64,000 nt of DNA from positions 992,001 to 1,056,000 of the forward strand of contig NZ_JACCBH010000001.1 in the NCBI RefSeq assembly GCF_013409745.1, written 5' to 3'. Below, in pieces: positions 17,944-27,081 of the stretch (positions within the stretch are counted from its first letter, which is position 1; the number at the start of each line of letters is the position of its first letter). The notes beneath the pieces were generated by a model. That model was not told the origin of the DNA. It did not search any database and saw only the letters and a list, made by a program, of their open reading frames with translations. Origin of the DNA: Microbacterium pseudoresistens. GTDB taxonomy: Bacteria; Actinomycetota; Actinomycetes; Actinomycetales; Microbacteriaceae. A program made the position numbers and the translations under genes.

Positions 17944-18011
17944 GCGCGGCTTCTCGCCGAGTGCGCGGGTTGTTCCGGGGAACACGCCGCGCACTCGGCG
18001 ACAAGCCGTGC
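17944..18011. repeat. Nested-hairpin element B1
   Basis: A 68-bp element in the gap between the methyltransferase and ArsR genes. Outer arms GCGCGGCTT (17944-17952) and AAGCCGTGC (18003-18011) nest around a perfect 15-bp inner pair (arm TCGCCGAGTGCGCGG), with TGTTCC/GGAACA continuing the stem. It would fold into one very stable hairpin and could end transcription from either side. A related element is at 22541. Confidence 0.8.
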
Positions 18012-18032
18012 AGTCGCGGGAGAGGCAGGACC

Positions 18033-18641
18033 TCAGATCGTGTCGTCGGCGGCGACCAGGTGGATCTCGAACGGCCGGGCATCCGGATCGTCCTGGCTCG
18101 CGACGCGCGCGTCCTCGACCAGCGCCGAGATGTCGCCGATGAGCTTCTCGAACGCAGTAGGGGTGAGCCGGGTGTTCATCTCGGAGAAGCAGGAGCGCTC
18201 CTCCAGGGTCGGACTGCCGGCGAAGTACTCGGGCATCCGCGCCACGATGCGGCGCACGAGCGCCTCGTGATCTTCGAGTATCCCTGCCAGCACGACGTTG
18301 CCGAGGGCGACATCGCTCACCCCGTGCTCGCGGTCGGCGAGGGTGAGCGAACCGCGAATCGGCGTCCACACCCGATCGCGGCGGTCACGCGCACGCTCGG
18401 GGGCTTCCTGGATCAGTCCCGCGTCGGCGAGCACCCGCAGGTGGAAGCTGACCTTGTTCGCCGGTTCGTCGAGCGCCGCGGCGATGTCGGCGGCGCGCAC
18501 GAACTCGTGCTGCGCGAAGTGCTTGAGGATGCGGCGGCGCAACGGGTTCGCGTACGCCTTGAGCATCGCCGAGGTCATGGTGGTCATCGGCCGTGGGTCG
18601 GCTGCGTCCGGTGCGGCTGTGTCCGGTGCGTTCTCCGCCAT
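18033..18641 (-). CDS. ArsR-family winged-helix regulator
   Basis: A 202-residue regulator. Residues about 22-100 form the ArsR winged helix: KAYANPLRRRILKHFAQ, then AADIAAALDEPANKVSFHLRVLADAGLI with the recognition helix, then the wing RDRRDRVWTP. No metal-binding cysteines are visible (no ELCVC), so it probably senses an organic ligand or uses its C-terminal helical domain. It is divergent from an MFS exporter 74 bp away, with three phased TTGCGCAA boxes in between, implying that it represses the exporter and itself. Confidence 0.9.
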   Translation of the reverse strand: MAENAPDTAAPDAADPRPMTTMTSAMLKAYANPLRRRILKHFAQHEFVRAADIAAALDEPANKVSFHLRVLADAGLIQEAPERARDRRDRVWTPIRGSLTLADREHGVSDVALGNVVLAGILEDHEALVRRIVARMPEYFAGSPTLEERSCFSEMNTRLTPTAFEKLIGDISALVEDARVASQDDPDARPFEIHLVAADDTI

Positions 18642-18664
18642 GCTCGCAGTCTAGTCACCAAAAC

Positions 18665-18700
18665 TTGCGCAATTAGTCTTGCGCAATGATAGTTGCGCGA
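18665..18700. promoter_or_regulatory. Three 14-bp-phased operators for the ArsR regulator
   Basis: TTGCGCAA at 18665-18672, TTGCGCAA at 18679-18686 and TTGCGCGA at 18693-18700, each a palindrome (the third imperfect) and each starting exactly 14 bp after the last. They occupy the intergenic region between the divergent regulator and exporter genes and end 14 bp before the exporter ATG. The regular phasing suggests cooperative binding of two or three dimers. Confidence 0.75.
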
Positions 18701-18714
18701 TTATTCTTGCCGGT

Positions 18715-20031
18715 ATGACCGCCCTCACGACGCCCGCCTCGCTGTGGACGAACCTTCGCTACCTGCTCTGGCTTGTGAGCGACACCGCGAAGGGCCTCGG
18801 CAGCGCGCTCTTCGGGTTCGCGATCCCCCTCATCGCCCTGTTCGTCACCGACGACCCGGCCCAGGCCGGCGTGATCGGAGGCATCGGCATGGCCGTGCGC
18901 GTCGCGACCACCCTGATCGGCGGAGTGCTGGCAGACCGGCACCGCCGCATCCTGCTCATGCTGCTGGGCGCCGGGATCGCCGCCGTGCTCTCGCTCGGGT
19001 TCACGATGCTCGCCCTCGGCGACGCCCTCACCTTCACGGTGCTGCTCGTCGTCGAGGTGCTCCTCATGCTCCGCGCCGGCCTGTTCGAGCCGGCGAGCGA
19101 GAGTGCGCTGAAGGAGCTCGTGCCGGACGCCGCCATGGGCCGGGCGCAGGCCGCGAACCAGGGGCGGGATGCCGTGCTCCAGCTCGCGGGCGGCCCCCTC
19201 GGCGGCGCGCTGCTCGCCGTGGGCGCCTGGCTCGTCGGCGTCGCGATGACGGTGTGCTTCGGCGTCGCCGCGTTCATGGCGTGGCTGCTGCGTCGCACGC
19301 CCGCGGATCCGGCGCTCGAGGCCGCGGTCTCGAATGGTCCCGTACCGGCGCGTGATCGCAATCCCGCCCGCGGCGTGCTCCGCGAGATCGGCGAAGGGTT
19401 CGGCTGGCTGTTCTCCCGGCCCGATCTGCGCGGCGTGCTCTTCGTCGCCACCATCATCAATCTCGGCTTCAACGCGGCGCTGACCACGGTCATCTACGCC
19501 CTGCAGCAGCAGGGGCATTCGGCGCTGACGATCGGGCTGCTCTCCACCGCGGCCGGCGCGGCGATGCTCGTGGGCGCACTGGTCGCGCCGATGCTGGTCG
19601 CGAAGGTGCCCGCGGGAGTCGTCGTGATCGGCGCCCTGGGCATCGCGGTGGTCGGGATGCTCGGGCTCGTGCCCGTGCACGGCCCGCTGGCGCTGGCCGG
19701 GGTTCTCGCCGTGTGCGTGTTCTTCATCCCGGCGGTCAATGCCGCCCTGGGCGGATACTTCATGGTCGCCACGCCCAGCGCCCTGCTCGGCCGCGCCAAC
19801 AGCGCCAATCAGGTGCTCGGGATGGGCGCCATGCCGCTGGCGCCGCTCATCGCCGGGTTCGGTCTCGCGTGGGCCGGGCGGGAGGCGACTCTTCTCGCAG
19901 CGATCACGCTCAGCGCCGTGTCGGTGGTGCTGGCCGCCTCGAACCGCGCGCTGCGCGAGCTTCCCGCCGAGGCGGGGTGGGCTGCGCACGCCGCCCGCTT
20001 CGCGATCACCGCCGAGACCCCCGGTCGTTGA
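18715..20031 (+). CDS. MFS transporter (drug-exporter type)
   Basis: A 438-residue major-facilitator protein with 12 predicted transmembrane helices. The loop 2-3 signature reads GGVLADRHRRILLM, and helix 5 has the GGPLGGALLAVGAW segment. The group resembles EntS/MFS_3-type exporters of siderophores and macrolides. The start at ATG 18715 was chosen because it lies just after the operator boxes; a longer frame would run through them. Divergent pairing with ArsR suggests substrate-induced efflux. The substrate is unknown. Confidence 0.92.
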   Translation: MTALTTPASLWTNLRYLLWLVSDTAKGLGSALFGFAIPLIALFVTDDPAQAGVIGGIGMAVRVATTLIGGVLADRHRRILLMLLGAGIAAVLSLGFTMLALGDALTFTVLLVVEVLLMLRAGLFEPASESALKELVPDAAMGRAQAANQGRDAVLQLAGGPLGGALLAVGAWLVGVAMTVCFGVAAFMAWLLRRTPADPALEAAVSNGPVPARDRNPARGVLREIGEGFGWLFSRPDLRGVLFVATIINLGFNAALTTVIYALQQQGHSALTIGLLSTAAGAAMLVGALVAPMLVAKVPAGVVVIGALGIAVVGMLGLVPVHGPLALAGVLAVCVFFIPAVNAALGGYFMVATPSALLGRANSANQVLGMGAMPLAPLIAGFGLAWAGREATLLAAITLSAVSVVLAASNRALRELPAEAGWAAHAARFAITAETPGR

Positions 20032-20071
20032 GCGCGCGGAGCGAGACGAAACGGAAGAGATGCGCGGACGC

Positions 20072-20108
20072 TTGACCCGAGACTGAACATTCGTTTAGTC
20101 TGCTGTAC
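20072..20108 (+). promoter_or_regulatory. TetR promoter-operator, probably leaderless
   Basis: TTGACC (20072-20077) as -35 and TAGTCT (20096-20101) as -10 with an 18-bp spacer. A 20-bp palindrome spans 20081-20100 (arms GACTGAAC and GTTTAGTC, 7 of 8 matched), covering the spacer and -10 as a TetR operator should. The predicted transcript would start within a few bases of the ATG at 20109, so translation is likely leaderless. Confidence 0.55.
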
Positions 20109-20761
20109 ATGCGTTCAGTATCCGATGATCTCACGGCACGCGCCCGCATCCGCGATGCCGCGATCGCGCGCTTCGGCCGTGACGGATTCGACGGCGTCAG
20201 CCTGCGCACGATCGCCTCGGATGCCGGTGTCAGCGCGGCGCTGATCGTGCACCACTTCGGCGACAAGGCGGCGCTGCGCACGGCCTGCGACGAGCACGTC
20301 GCAGCGATCTTCACCGATGAGAAGCAGGAGTTCATCGACGCGCCCACCGCCGATCGCATCCGCACCGCGATGGCCGACCTCGCCCGCTACGGCCCCTTCA
20401 TCGACTATCTCGGGCGCATGCTGGTCGACGGCTCTCCCGCATCGGACGAGCTCTTCGACGCGATCCTGCGCGGCACGCGCGCACTGCTCGACGAGCAGCG
20501 CGCGGCGGGTCTGCTCGAACCGATGAGCGATCCCTCGACGACCGCACTGCTGATCGCGCTCATGGGTCTTGCGCCCGTGGTGATGCGGGCGCAGATCACG
20601 CGCACGCTCGGTGAGGACCCGCTGAGCCCCGAGGGCCTGCAGCGCGCGACGCTGCCGATGATGGAGCTGATGACCCACGGCCTCTACGCCACGGAGGCGT
20701 TCCTCGAGGGGACCAGAGCCGCGATGGGCGCGGCGCCGTCGCCCGGAACGGAGGAGACAGG

Positions 20762-20765
<4 letters not shown>
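20109..20765 (+). CDS. TetR-family regulator of the adjacent ABC exporter
   Basis: A 218-residue TetR protein. N-terminal helix-turn-helix: RIRDAAIARFGRDGFDGVSLRTIASDAGVSAALIVHHFGDKAALRTAC. The variable C-terminal domain is helical and acidic. The stop overlaps the ATG of the ATP-binding protein gene (ATGA), so regulator and exporter are one operon controlled by the operator at 20081-20100. The ligand is probably the exported compound. Confidence 0.93.
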
Positions 20766-21706
<941 letters not shown>

Positions 21707-21707
21707 C

Positions 21708-22505
21708 ATGGCGGGCATCCTGCCGGTGTTCCGGCGCAGCATCCGCGAGACCTGGCGCAGCCTCCTGGGCTGGACGATCGGGATCGCCGCGGTCCTCTTC
21801 CTCTACCTGCCGCTGTACCCCAGCGTCGGGGCCAGCGACCAGATGAAGGAGCTCATCGACTCGCTCCCGAAGCAGCTGATCGACTCGCTCGGATACGACC
21901 AGATCACCAGCGGCGCGGGGTACACCGAGGCCACCTTCTACGGGCTGATCGGCTTCCTGCTCATGGCGATCACCGCCGTGCTGTGGGGTTCGGCGCCGGC
22001 CGCGGCCGAGGAGAGCGGGCGCGCCGAGCTCGACCTCGCCCACGGCATCGGTCGCACGCAGTACGTGCTGGAGTCGGCGCTGTCGATCCTCGTGCGGATG
22101 CTGTGGCTGGGCGCCTTCGCCGCCCTCGTCGTCTGGGCGCTGAACGGGCCCGCCGAGCTCGACCTCGATCCCGTGCGGGTTCTCGGCGCGAGCGCCGCGC
22201 TCAGCGGCCTCGCGTTCCTCATCGCGGCGGCGGCGCTGTTCGCCGGCGCGCTGAGCGGGCGACGGCTGTGGGCGACGGGAGTGGGCGCGGCGATCGCCGT
22301 ACTCGGCTACATCCTGCACGCCGTGGCCCGCCAGTCCGCCGACCTGGAGTGGCTCCACGCCCTCTCGCCGTATTCGTGGGTGTACCAGCACTCGCCGCTG
22401 GCCGAGGGCGTCGATCCCGCGGGCCTCGCCCTCACCTGGGGCCTCGCCCTCGTGCTCGTCGCCGCATCCGCGATCGTCTTCCGCCTCCGCGACCTCCGCG
22501 GCTGA
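21708..22505 (+). CDS. ABC exporter permease
   Basis: A 265-residue membrane protein with six hydrophobic segments (for example LLGWTIGIAAVLFLYLPLY near the start and LALTWGLALVLVAASAIVF at the end) and a large loop between helices 1 and 2 (SDQMKELIDSLPKQLIDSLGY). Typical of ABC-2 permeases that pair with the preceding ATPase. ATG 21708 follows the ATPase stop by one base. Last gene of the TetR operon; element B2 follows at 22541. Confidence 0.9.
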   Translation: MAGILPVFRRSIRETWRSLLGWTIGIAAVLFLYLPLYPSVGASDQMKELIDSLPKQLIDSLGYDQITSGAGYTEATFYGLIGFLLMAITAVLWGSAPAAAEESGRAELDLAHGIGRTQYVLESALSILVRMLWLGAFAALVVWALNGPAELDLDPVRVLGASAALSGLAFLIAAAALFAGALSGRRLWATGVGAAIAVLGYILHAVARQSADLEWLHALSPYSWVYQHSPLAEGVDPAGLALTWGLALVLVAASAIVFRLRDLRG

Positions 22506-22540
22506 GGCGCGGGCATCCGCTCCCGCCCCGCGCCCTCCTC

Positions 22541-22620
22541 GCGAGTGCGCGGGATGTCGTCCATTGCGCGGGATATTCGCGGCAACAGCCCGTGCACTCG
22601 GCAGGATGCCGTGCACTCGC
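22541..22620. repeat. Nested-hairpin element B2
   Basis: An 80-bp element after the ABC permease gene: two forward copies of a GTGCGCGGGAT-like motif (22545 and about 22563) and two inverted copies CCGTGCACTCG. The outer arms GCGAGTGC (22541-22548) and GCACTCGC (22613-22620) pair exactly; TGCGCGGG with CCCGTGCA forms the inner stem. It shares the GAGTGCGCGG core with B1 and may end the TetR operon. Confidence 0.7.
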
Positions 22621-22648
22621 GGTGAACATCCGGCCCGAGACACCCGGG

Positions 22649-22693
22649 TTGACACGACGTCGCTTCCATGGTTACTTAGTTGAGCAAGTAACC
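22649..22693 (+). promoter_or_regulatory. Promoter and operator of the YtrA-type operon
   Basis: A consensus -35 TTGACA (22649-22654) and -10 TACTTA (22673-22678), spacer 18. The palindrome GGTTACTT (22670-22677) / AAGTAACC (22686-22693) overlaps the -10 box. Both arms are perfect 8-mers, separated by 8 bp, matching the operator form seen for YtrA-subfamily GntR repressors, so the operon is probably autorepressed. Confidence 0.75.
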
Positions 22694-22713
22694 ACATCAC
22701 CGCAGGAGGCACC

Positions 22714-23103
22714 GTGATCGAAGAGGGCAAGCCCCTGTTCCTTCAGATCGCCGAACGGATCGAGGACTCGATCGTCGACGGATCGCTGGAGGAGGAGACC
22801 AAGGCCCCCTCGACCAACGAGCTCGCCGCCTTCTACCGCATCAACCCCGCCACCGCCGCGAAGGGAGTCGCCATGCTCACCGACAAGGGCGTGCTGTACA
22901 AACGCCGCGGCATCGGAATGTTCGTCACCGCCGGTGCCCGGCAGGCCCTCCTCGGCGAGCGCCGCGACGCGTTCGCCGAGCGCTACATCGATCCCCTCCT
23001 GGCCGAGGCCCGCACGCTCGGGCTCGGCCCCGACGACCTCGCCGGGATGCTGCGCAACCGCGCCGCCTCGGCCCCCATCTCCACGGAAGGAACCCCCGCA
23101 TGA
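22714..23103 (+). CDS. YtrA-subfamily GntR regulator
   Basis: A 129-residue regulator, the short GntR form without a large effector domain. Winged helix: LFLQIAERIEDSIVDGSLEEETKAPSTNELAAFYRINPATAAKGVAMLTDKGVLYKRRGIGMFV. The remaining 45 residues form the short dimerisation helices typical of YtrA. Members repress adjacent ABC transporters in response to cell-wall antibiotics. GTG 22714; the stop overlaps the ATPase start (ATGA). Confidence 0.93.
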   Translation: MIEEGKPLFLQIAERIEDSIVDGSLEEETKAPSTNELAAFYRINPATAAKGVAMLTDKGVLYKRRGIGMFVTAGARQALLGERRDAFAERYIDPLLAEARTLGLGPDDLAGMLRNRAASAPISTEGTPA

Positions 23104-23999
23104 CCGCCGTCATCGAGGTGCAGAACCTCACCAAGCGCTACAAGGACAAGCGTGCGCTCGACGACGTATCGCTCACCGTCGAGGGCGGCGCGATCTACGG
23201 CCTGCTCGGCCGCAACGGCGCCGGCAAGACCACGCTGATGTCGATCCTCACCGCGCAGAACTTCGCCACCTCCGGCGACGTGCGTGTGTTCGGGGAGCAT
23301 CCGTACGAGAACGCGCGGGTGCTGAGCCGGATGTGCTTCGTCCGCGAGAGCCAGAAGTATCCCGACGACGCGACCGCGCGGCACGCCTTCGCCGCGGCGC
23401 GGCTGTTCTTCCAGAACTGGGATCAGGCGTTCGCCGAGCAGCTCATCGACGACTTCCAACTGCCGATGAAGCAGACCATCAAGAAGCTCTCCCGCGGCCA
23501 GCTCTCGGCCGTCGGCGTGATCATCGGCCTGGCCTCCCGCGCCGAGCTCACCTTCTTCGACGAGCCGTACCTGGGTCTGGATGCCGTGGCCAGGCAGATC
23601 TTCTACGACCGGCTGATCGAGGACTACGCGGAGCATCCGCGCACGATCATCCTCTCCTCGCACCTGATCGACGAGGTCTCCACGCTCATCGAGCGCGTGA
23701 TCGTCATCGATGACGGCCGCATCCTCCTCGACGAGGAGACGGATTCCGTGCGCGATCGCGCCGTCACGGTCGTGGGCGACGCGGCCAAGGTCGACGCCTG
23801 GGCGGACGGCCGCGAGGTTCTGCACCGCGAGGCGCTGGGGCGCGTGGCATCCGTCACCGTGCTGGGTCGCCTCTCCGGGGCGGAGCGCGCCGAGGTGACC
23901 GAGAGCGGCCTGGATCTCGCCCCCGTCTCGCTGCAGCTGCTCATCGTCCGCCTGACGCAGAAGGCGTCGGAGAAGAACGTCCTCGAGGAGGTCCGCTGA
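23100..23999 (+). CDS. ABC ATP-binding protein of the YtrA operon
   Basis: A 299-residue ATPase. Walker A GRNGAGKTT and the H-loop LSSHLIDEV are intact, but the signature is LSRGQLSAVG (Gly to Arg at the second position) and Walker B reads LTFFDEPYLGLD. The family of YtrB-like ATPases often shows this signature. The C-terminal 75 residues form a separate small domain. The gene overlaps the regulator before it and the membrane gene after it by 4 and 1 bases. Likely part of an antibiotic-stress exporter. Confidence 0.92.
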   Translation: MTAVIEVQNLTKRYKDKRALDDVSLTVEGGAIYGLLGRNGAGKTTLMSILTAQNFATSGDVRVFGEHPYENARVLSRMCFVRESQKYPDDATARHAFAAARLFFQNWDQAFAEQLIDDFQLPMKQTIKKLSRGQLSAVGVIIGLASRAELTFFDEPYLGLDAVARQIFYDRLIEDYAEHPRTIILSSHLIDEVSTLIERVIVIDDGRILLDEETDSVRDRAVTVVGDAAKVDAWADGREVLHREALGRVASVTVLGRLSGAERAEVTESGLDLAPVSLQLLIVRLTQKASEKNVLEEVR

Positions 24000-24685
24000 T
24001 GTCCCGCACGCTGAATGTGATCCGTCTGCAGTTCGTCAACAAGCAGACCTTCATCTGGGTGCCGCTGATCGTGCTGGCCGCCGCCACGGCGGTGTCGGTC
24101 ATCATCTACGCGATGATCCCGATCGACGAGCCGAAGTACGGCGGCGGCGGGCAGGCGCCGCTGTGGGTGTTCTTCGCGGTCGGGCTGTCGGCGATGACCC
24201 TGACGTTCCCGTTCTCGCAGGCGCTCAGCATCACGCGGCGGGAGTTCTTCGTCGGCACGATGCTCACCGCCGTACTGGGCAGCGCGTTCATGGGCGTGCT
24301 GTTCCTCATCGGCGGCGGGATCGAGCTGCTGACGAACGGCTGGGGCGTGAACGGCTACGTCTTCCACCTGCCGTGGCTGTGGGAGGCGGGACCGCTCGGC
24401 GCCTTCGTCGTCTACTTCACTCTCGCCCTGTTCTTCTTCGTCGTCGGGTTCACCGGGGCGACGATCTACAAGAGCTGGGGGCCGACGGTGCTCACCATCG
24501 TCGCCGTCGGACTGGGACTCGTGCTCGTGGGGATCGTCTTCCTCATCACGCGCATGGAGCTGTGGGGCGATGTGTTCGCCAGGATCATGGATCTCGGCGC
24601 CCTGGGACTCGCCCTCTGGGGGCTCGTGCTGGTCGTGCTCTTCGCCGGCGTCTCGTTCCTCGCCTTCCGCCGGGCGAAGCCGTAG
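23999..24685 (+). CDS. Membrane subunit of the YtrA-type ABC transporter
   Basis: A 228-residue polytopic membrane protein with six hydrophobic segments, starting FIWVPLIVLAAATAVSVIIYAM and ending GLVLVVLFAGVSFLAF. The loop SQALSITRREFFVGTMLTAV resembles the coupling loop of ABC-2 permeases. The ATG overlaps the ATPase stop (TGATG). It is the last gene of the three-gene operon; element A2 follows 17 bp later and may serve as its terminator. Confidence 0.88.
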   Translation: MSRTLNVIRLQFVNKQTFIWVPLIVLAAATAVSVIIYAMIPIDEPKYGGGGQAPLWVFFAVGLSAMTLTFPFSQALSITRREFFVGTMLTAVLGSAFMGVLFLIGGGIELLTNGWGVNGYVFHLPWLWEAGPLGAFVVYFTLALFFFVVGFTGATIYKSWGPTVLTIVAVGLGLVLVGIVFLITRMELWGDVFARIMDLGALGLALWGLVLVVLFAGVSFLAFRRAKP

Positions 24686-24702
24686 CGGGTCACCCCTCGG
24701 AG

Positions 24703-24850
24703 GCACGGATGGCTGAACGTCTCCGGTGTCGGCGGGACGGACGGCTGAGCGAAACGGCCACCATGCCGCGACACGCCGCCGACTCGTTCCGACACGCCGG
24801 TGGGGCTCAGCCATCCGTTCCGAGTGCCGGCCCCCCGCTCAGCCATCCGT
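24703..24850. repeat. Nested-hairpin element A2
   Basis: The second copy of element A, 148 bp. The outer arms ACGGATGGCTGAACG (near 24705) and CTCAGCCATCCGT (24838-24850) are inverted; an inner pair (GACGGCTGAGCG near 24739; GCTCAGCCATCCG near 24807) is nested. GCGACACGCC motifs lie in the middle as in A1. It fills the gap between the convergent YtrA and TetR/phosphatase operons, so it may end transcription from both sides. Confidence 0.75.
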
Positions 24851-24866
24851 CCGGCCGAGGGCGTGA

Positions 24867-25487
24867 TCAGGCGAGCATCCCCCGCCAGATCACGTCGACC
24901 GCGGCGGCGACGCGCGCACGGGTCGCCGGCTCGTCGAAGAAGTCGCCGCGCACGACGAGCTGATAGTAGACGGTCCCGGCGATCGCGTCGAAACAGGCCT
25001 CTGCATCGAGGTCGCCGCGGAGGATGCCGCCCTCCATGCCGCGACGCAGCGCCGCCTCGACCGGCATCCGCCGGCGCGAAACGTGCGAGCTCCAGTACGC
25101 CTTCTGCAGCGTGCGGTCGGCCATCACGAGGCGGATGCGGTGGCGGAACCGCGCCTCTGAGTATCCCGACGTCGCCGCGGCCGTATCGCCCAGCAGCGAC
25201 CCGACGATCGCCTCGCGCAGATCGCCCTCCGCGTCCACCGGCGGCGGAACCGTGCGTCCGACGTCGAGCGCCGCCGCGACGAGCGCCGTCAACGACGGCC
25301 ACCGCCGGTACAGGGCGGCCCGGCTCACGCCGCCGCGCGCGACGATGCGCGACACCGTGAGGTCCTCGTCCGCGTCGATGAGCGCCAGCGTCGCCGCGAT
25401 GATCTGGCCGTCGATGTCCTCGTCGCGGGGGCGACCGGGGCCGCGACGGATTCCTGCTGTCGCAACCGCGGCATCCACCGCCATCAT
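24867..25487 (-). CDS. TetR-family regulator at the end of the phosphonate operon
   Basis: A 206-residue TetR. Basic lead GRPRDEDIDGQIIAATLALI, helix-turn-helix LTVSRIVARGGVSRAALYRRWPSLTALVAAAL. The C-terminal domain (VMADRTLQKAYWSSHVSRRR) resembles the TetR_C group of actinobacterial regulators. The tandem ATG at 25487 overlaps the phosphatase stop (ATGA), so regulator and transporter are co-transcribed, an autoregulatory or feedback arrangement. No operator was identified. Confidence 0.9.
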   Translation of the reverse strand: MMAVDAAVATAGIRRGPGRPRDEDIDGQIIAATLALIDADEDLTVSRIVARGGVSRAALYRRWPSLTALVAAALDVGRTVPPPVDAEGDLREAIVGSLLGDTAAATSGYSEARFRHRIRLVMADRTLQKAYWSSHVSRRRMPVEAALRRGMEGGILRGDLDAEACFDAIAGTVYYQLVVRGDFFDEPATRARVAAAVDVIWRGMLA

Positions 25488-26248
25488 GCCGGCAGCGCCC
25501 GCTCGCGCAGCCGCGCCACGGTGTCGTCGCTCAGCCCCGCGGCCCGCAGCGGCGCCAGCGGGTCGCCGTGGCGTTCGCGCAGCGTCGACAGCAGCATCCG
25601 CATCGAGACCTCCATCGACCCCTCCCGCAGCGCACTGCCGGCGTGGGCGTCGATGTCGATTCCCCGCGCCTGCCACATCGCGCCCATCACGGGACGGTTG
25701 CGCTCCATGATGGCGGGCATGTTCTCGCCCGTGCGGGCGTAGTCGGCGACGATGGCGTCGTCGTCCGCGCCGAGCGCGAGCAGCAGCATGGCGGCGAGCA
25801 CACCCGTGCGGTCGCGCCCCGCGGCGCAGTGGAACAGCGTCGCGCCCGGCGCGTGGGCGATGATGTTCAGCGCCATGACCAGCTGGGGCGCTGCGCCCTC
25901 CACCATCCCGACGTACATCGCGCCCATCGCCTCGTGCCCGAGCTCTGGTGCGCCCTGGGTCACGGTGTCGCCCACGTCGGCGATGAGGGGCAGATGGTGA
26001 TACGAGACCGGACGCCCCGCGAGCGGCCCGCGGCCGGTGATCGCCGTCTCCCGCGCCGAGCGCAGGTCGATGACCGCGCTCACCCCGGCGGCGAGGAGCT
26101 CATCGACGACCTCCTCGGTCGCATAGGCGATGTCGTCGGTGCGGATGGCGAGGCCCTCGCGCAGCGTCCTGCCCTCGACGGGGATGCCGCCGAGGTCGCG
26201 CAGGTTGACCGGTGCGCTCAGGTCGATCTCGACGGTGGCGATGGTCAT
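25484..26248 (-). CDS. Tyrosine/dual-specificity phosphatase in the phosphonate operon
   Basis: A 254-residue protein of the PTP superfamily, PtpB-like group. The catalytic P-loop is clear: FHCAAGRDRTGVLAA (HCX5R, with the Cys nucleophile and the Arg). An upstream VNLRDLGGIP segment and a DLRSARE motif match the actinobacterial tyrosine phosphatase family, which also dephosphorylates phosphoinositides or small phosphoesters. It overlaps phnE on one side and TetR on the other. In a phosphonate-uptake operon it may release phosphate from an imported ester, but protein targets are equally possible. Confidence 0.88.
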   Translation of the reverse strand: MTIATVEIDLSAPVNLRDLGGIPVEGRTLREGLAIRTDDIAYATEEVVDELLAAGVSAVIDLRSARETAITGRGPLAGRPVSYHHLPLIADVGDTVTQGAPELGHEAMGAMYVGMVEGAAPQLVMALNIIAHAPGATLFHCAAGRDRTGVLAAMLLLALGADDDAIVADYARTGENMPAIMERNRPVMGAMWQARGIDIDAHAGSALREGSMEVSMRMLLSTLRERHGDPLAPLRAAGLSDDTVARLRERALPA

Positions 26249-27081
26249 GTGATTCTCCTTCGGATGAGGGCGCTCCCCTGATCGAGGGCGGTGACGAGCA
26301 CGATGATGCAGATGATGATGGCGCTGAGGTGCCCGTAGTCGTACATGCGCATGGCGGTGGTCAGCTCCAGCCCGATGCCGCCCGCGCCGACCAGGCCGAG
26401 GATGGTGGCCCCGCGCACGTTGCCCTCGAACAGCAGCAGCGTGTACGAGACGAGCAGCGGCGCCGCCTGCGGCAGCACGCCGTACTGGATGACCTGGCGC
26501 GGCGAGGCGCCGACCGCCTGCATGGCGACGATCGGCCCGCGGTCGACCGACTCCATGGACTCGGCGAAGATCTTGCCGATCGACCCGATCGACCCGAGGG
26601 TCATGGCCAGGATGCCGGCGAACGGTCCGAGCCCGACGGCCGAGACGAACATGAGCGCGAAGACGAGGTCGGGCACCGAGCGGATGATGTTCATCGTCCA
26701 CCGGGCCGGGTAGTAGAGCCACTTCGGTGCGATGTTCGCCGCCGCCGCGACGGCGATGACCAGCGAGAGCACGGCACCGAGCGCGGTGCCGATGATCGCC
26801 ATCTGCAGCGTCTCGACGAGCAGCGCGAGGATGGTGCCGATCTTGGAGAAGTCCGGCGGGAACAGACGGGAGAGGTACTCGCCCATGTTCACCGCGCCTT
26901 CGCCGAGTTTGACGAAGTCGAACCCCACGCCCCCGGCGGACCAGAACAGGATGACCAGCGCGACCGGGATGCCGATGAGGAAGCGCGTGCGCGGCACGGT
27001 GAAAGCACGCTCGAGCCGCGTGCGCTCGGCGGGGGCGAGCGCCGGGCGCACGCGCACGGCGCTCGTCTCAGTGCTCGTCAT
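26245..27081 (-). CDS. phnE: Phosphonate-type ABC transporter permease
   Basis: A 278-residue PhnE-type permease. Six transmembrane segments, with the EAA loop MQAVGASPRQVIQYGVLPQAAPLLVSY. It overlaps phnC by 14 bases and the phosphatase gene by 4. It works with PhnC and the PhnD lipoprotein to import phosphonates, phosphite or phosphate esters. The true substrate cannot be told from sequence alone. Confidence 0.93.
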   Translation of the reverse strand: MTSTETSAVRVRPALAPAERTRLERAFTVPRTRFLIGIPVALVILFWSAGGVGFDFVKLGEGAVNMGEYLSRLFPPDFSKIGTILALLVETLQMAIIGTALGAVLSLVIAVAAAANIAPKWLYYPARWTMNIIRSVPDLVFALMFVSAVGLGPFAGILAMTLGSIGSIGKIFAESMESVDRGPIVAMQAVGASPRQVIQYGVLPQAAPLLVSYTLLLFEGNVRGATILGLVGAGGIGLELTTAMRMYDYGHLSAIIICIIVLVTALDQGSALIRRRIT

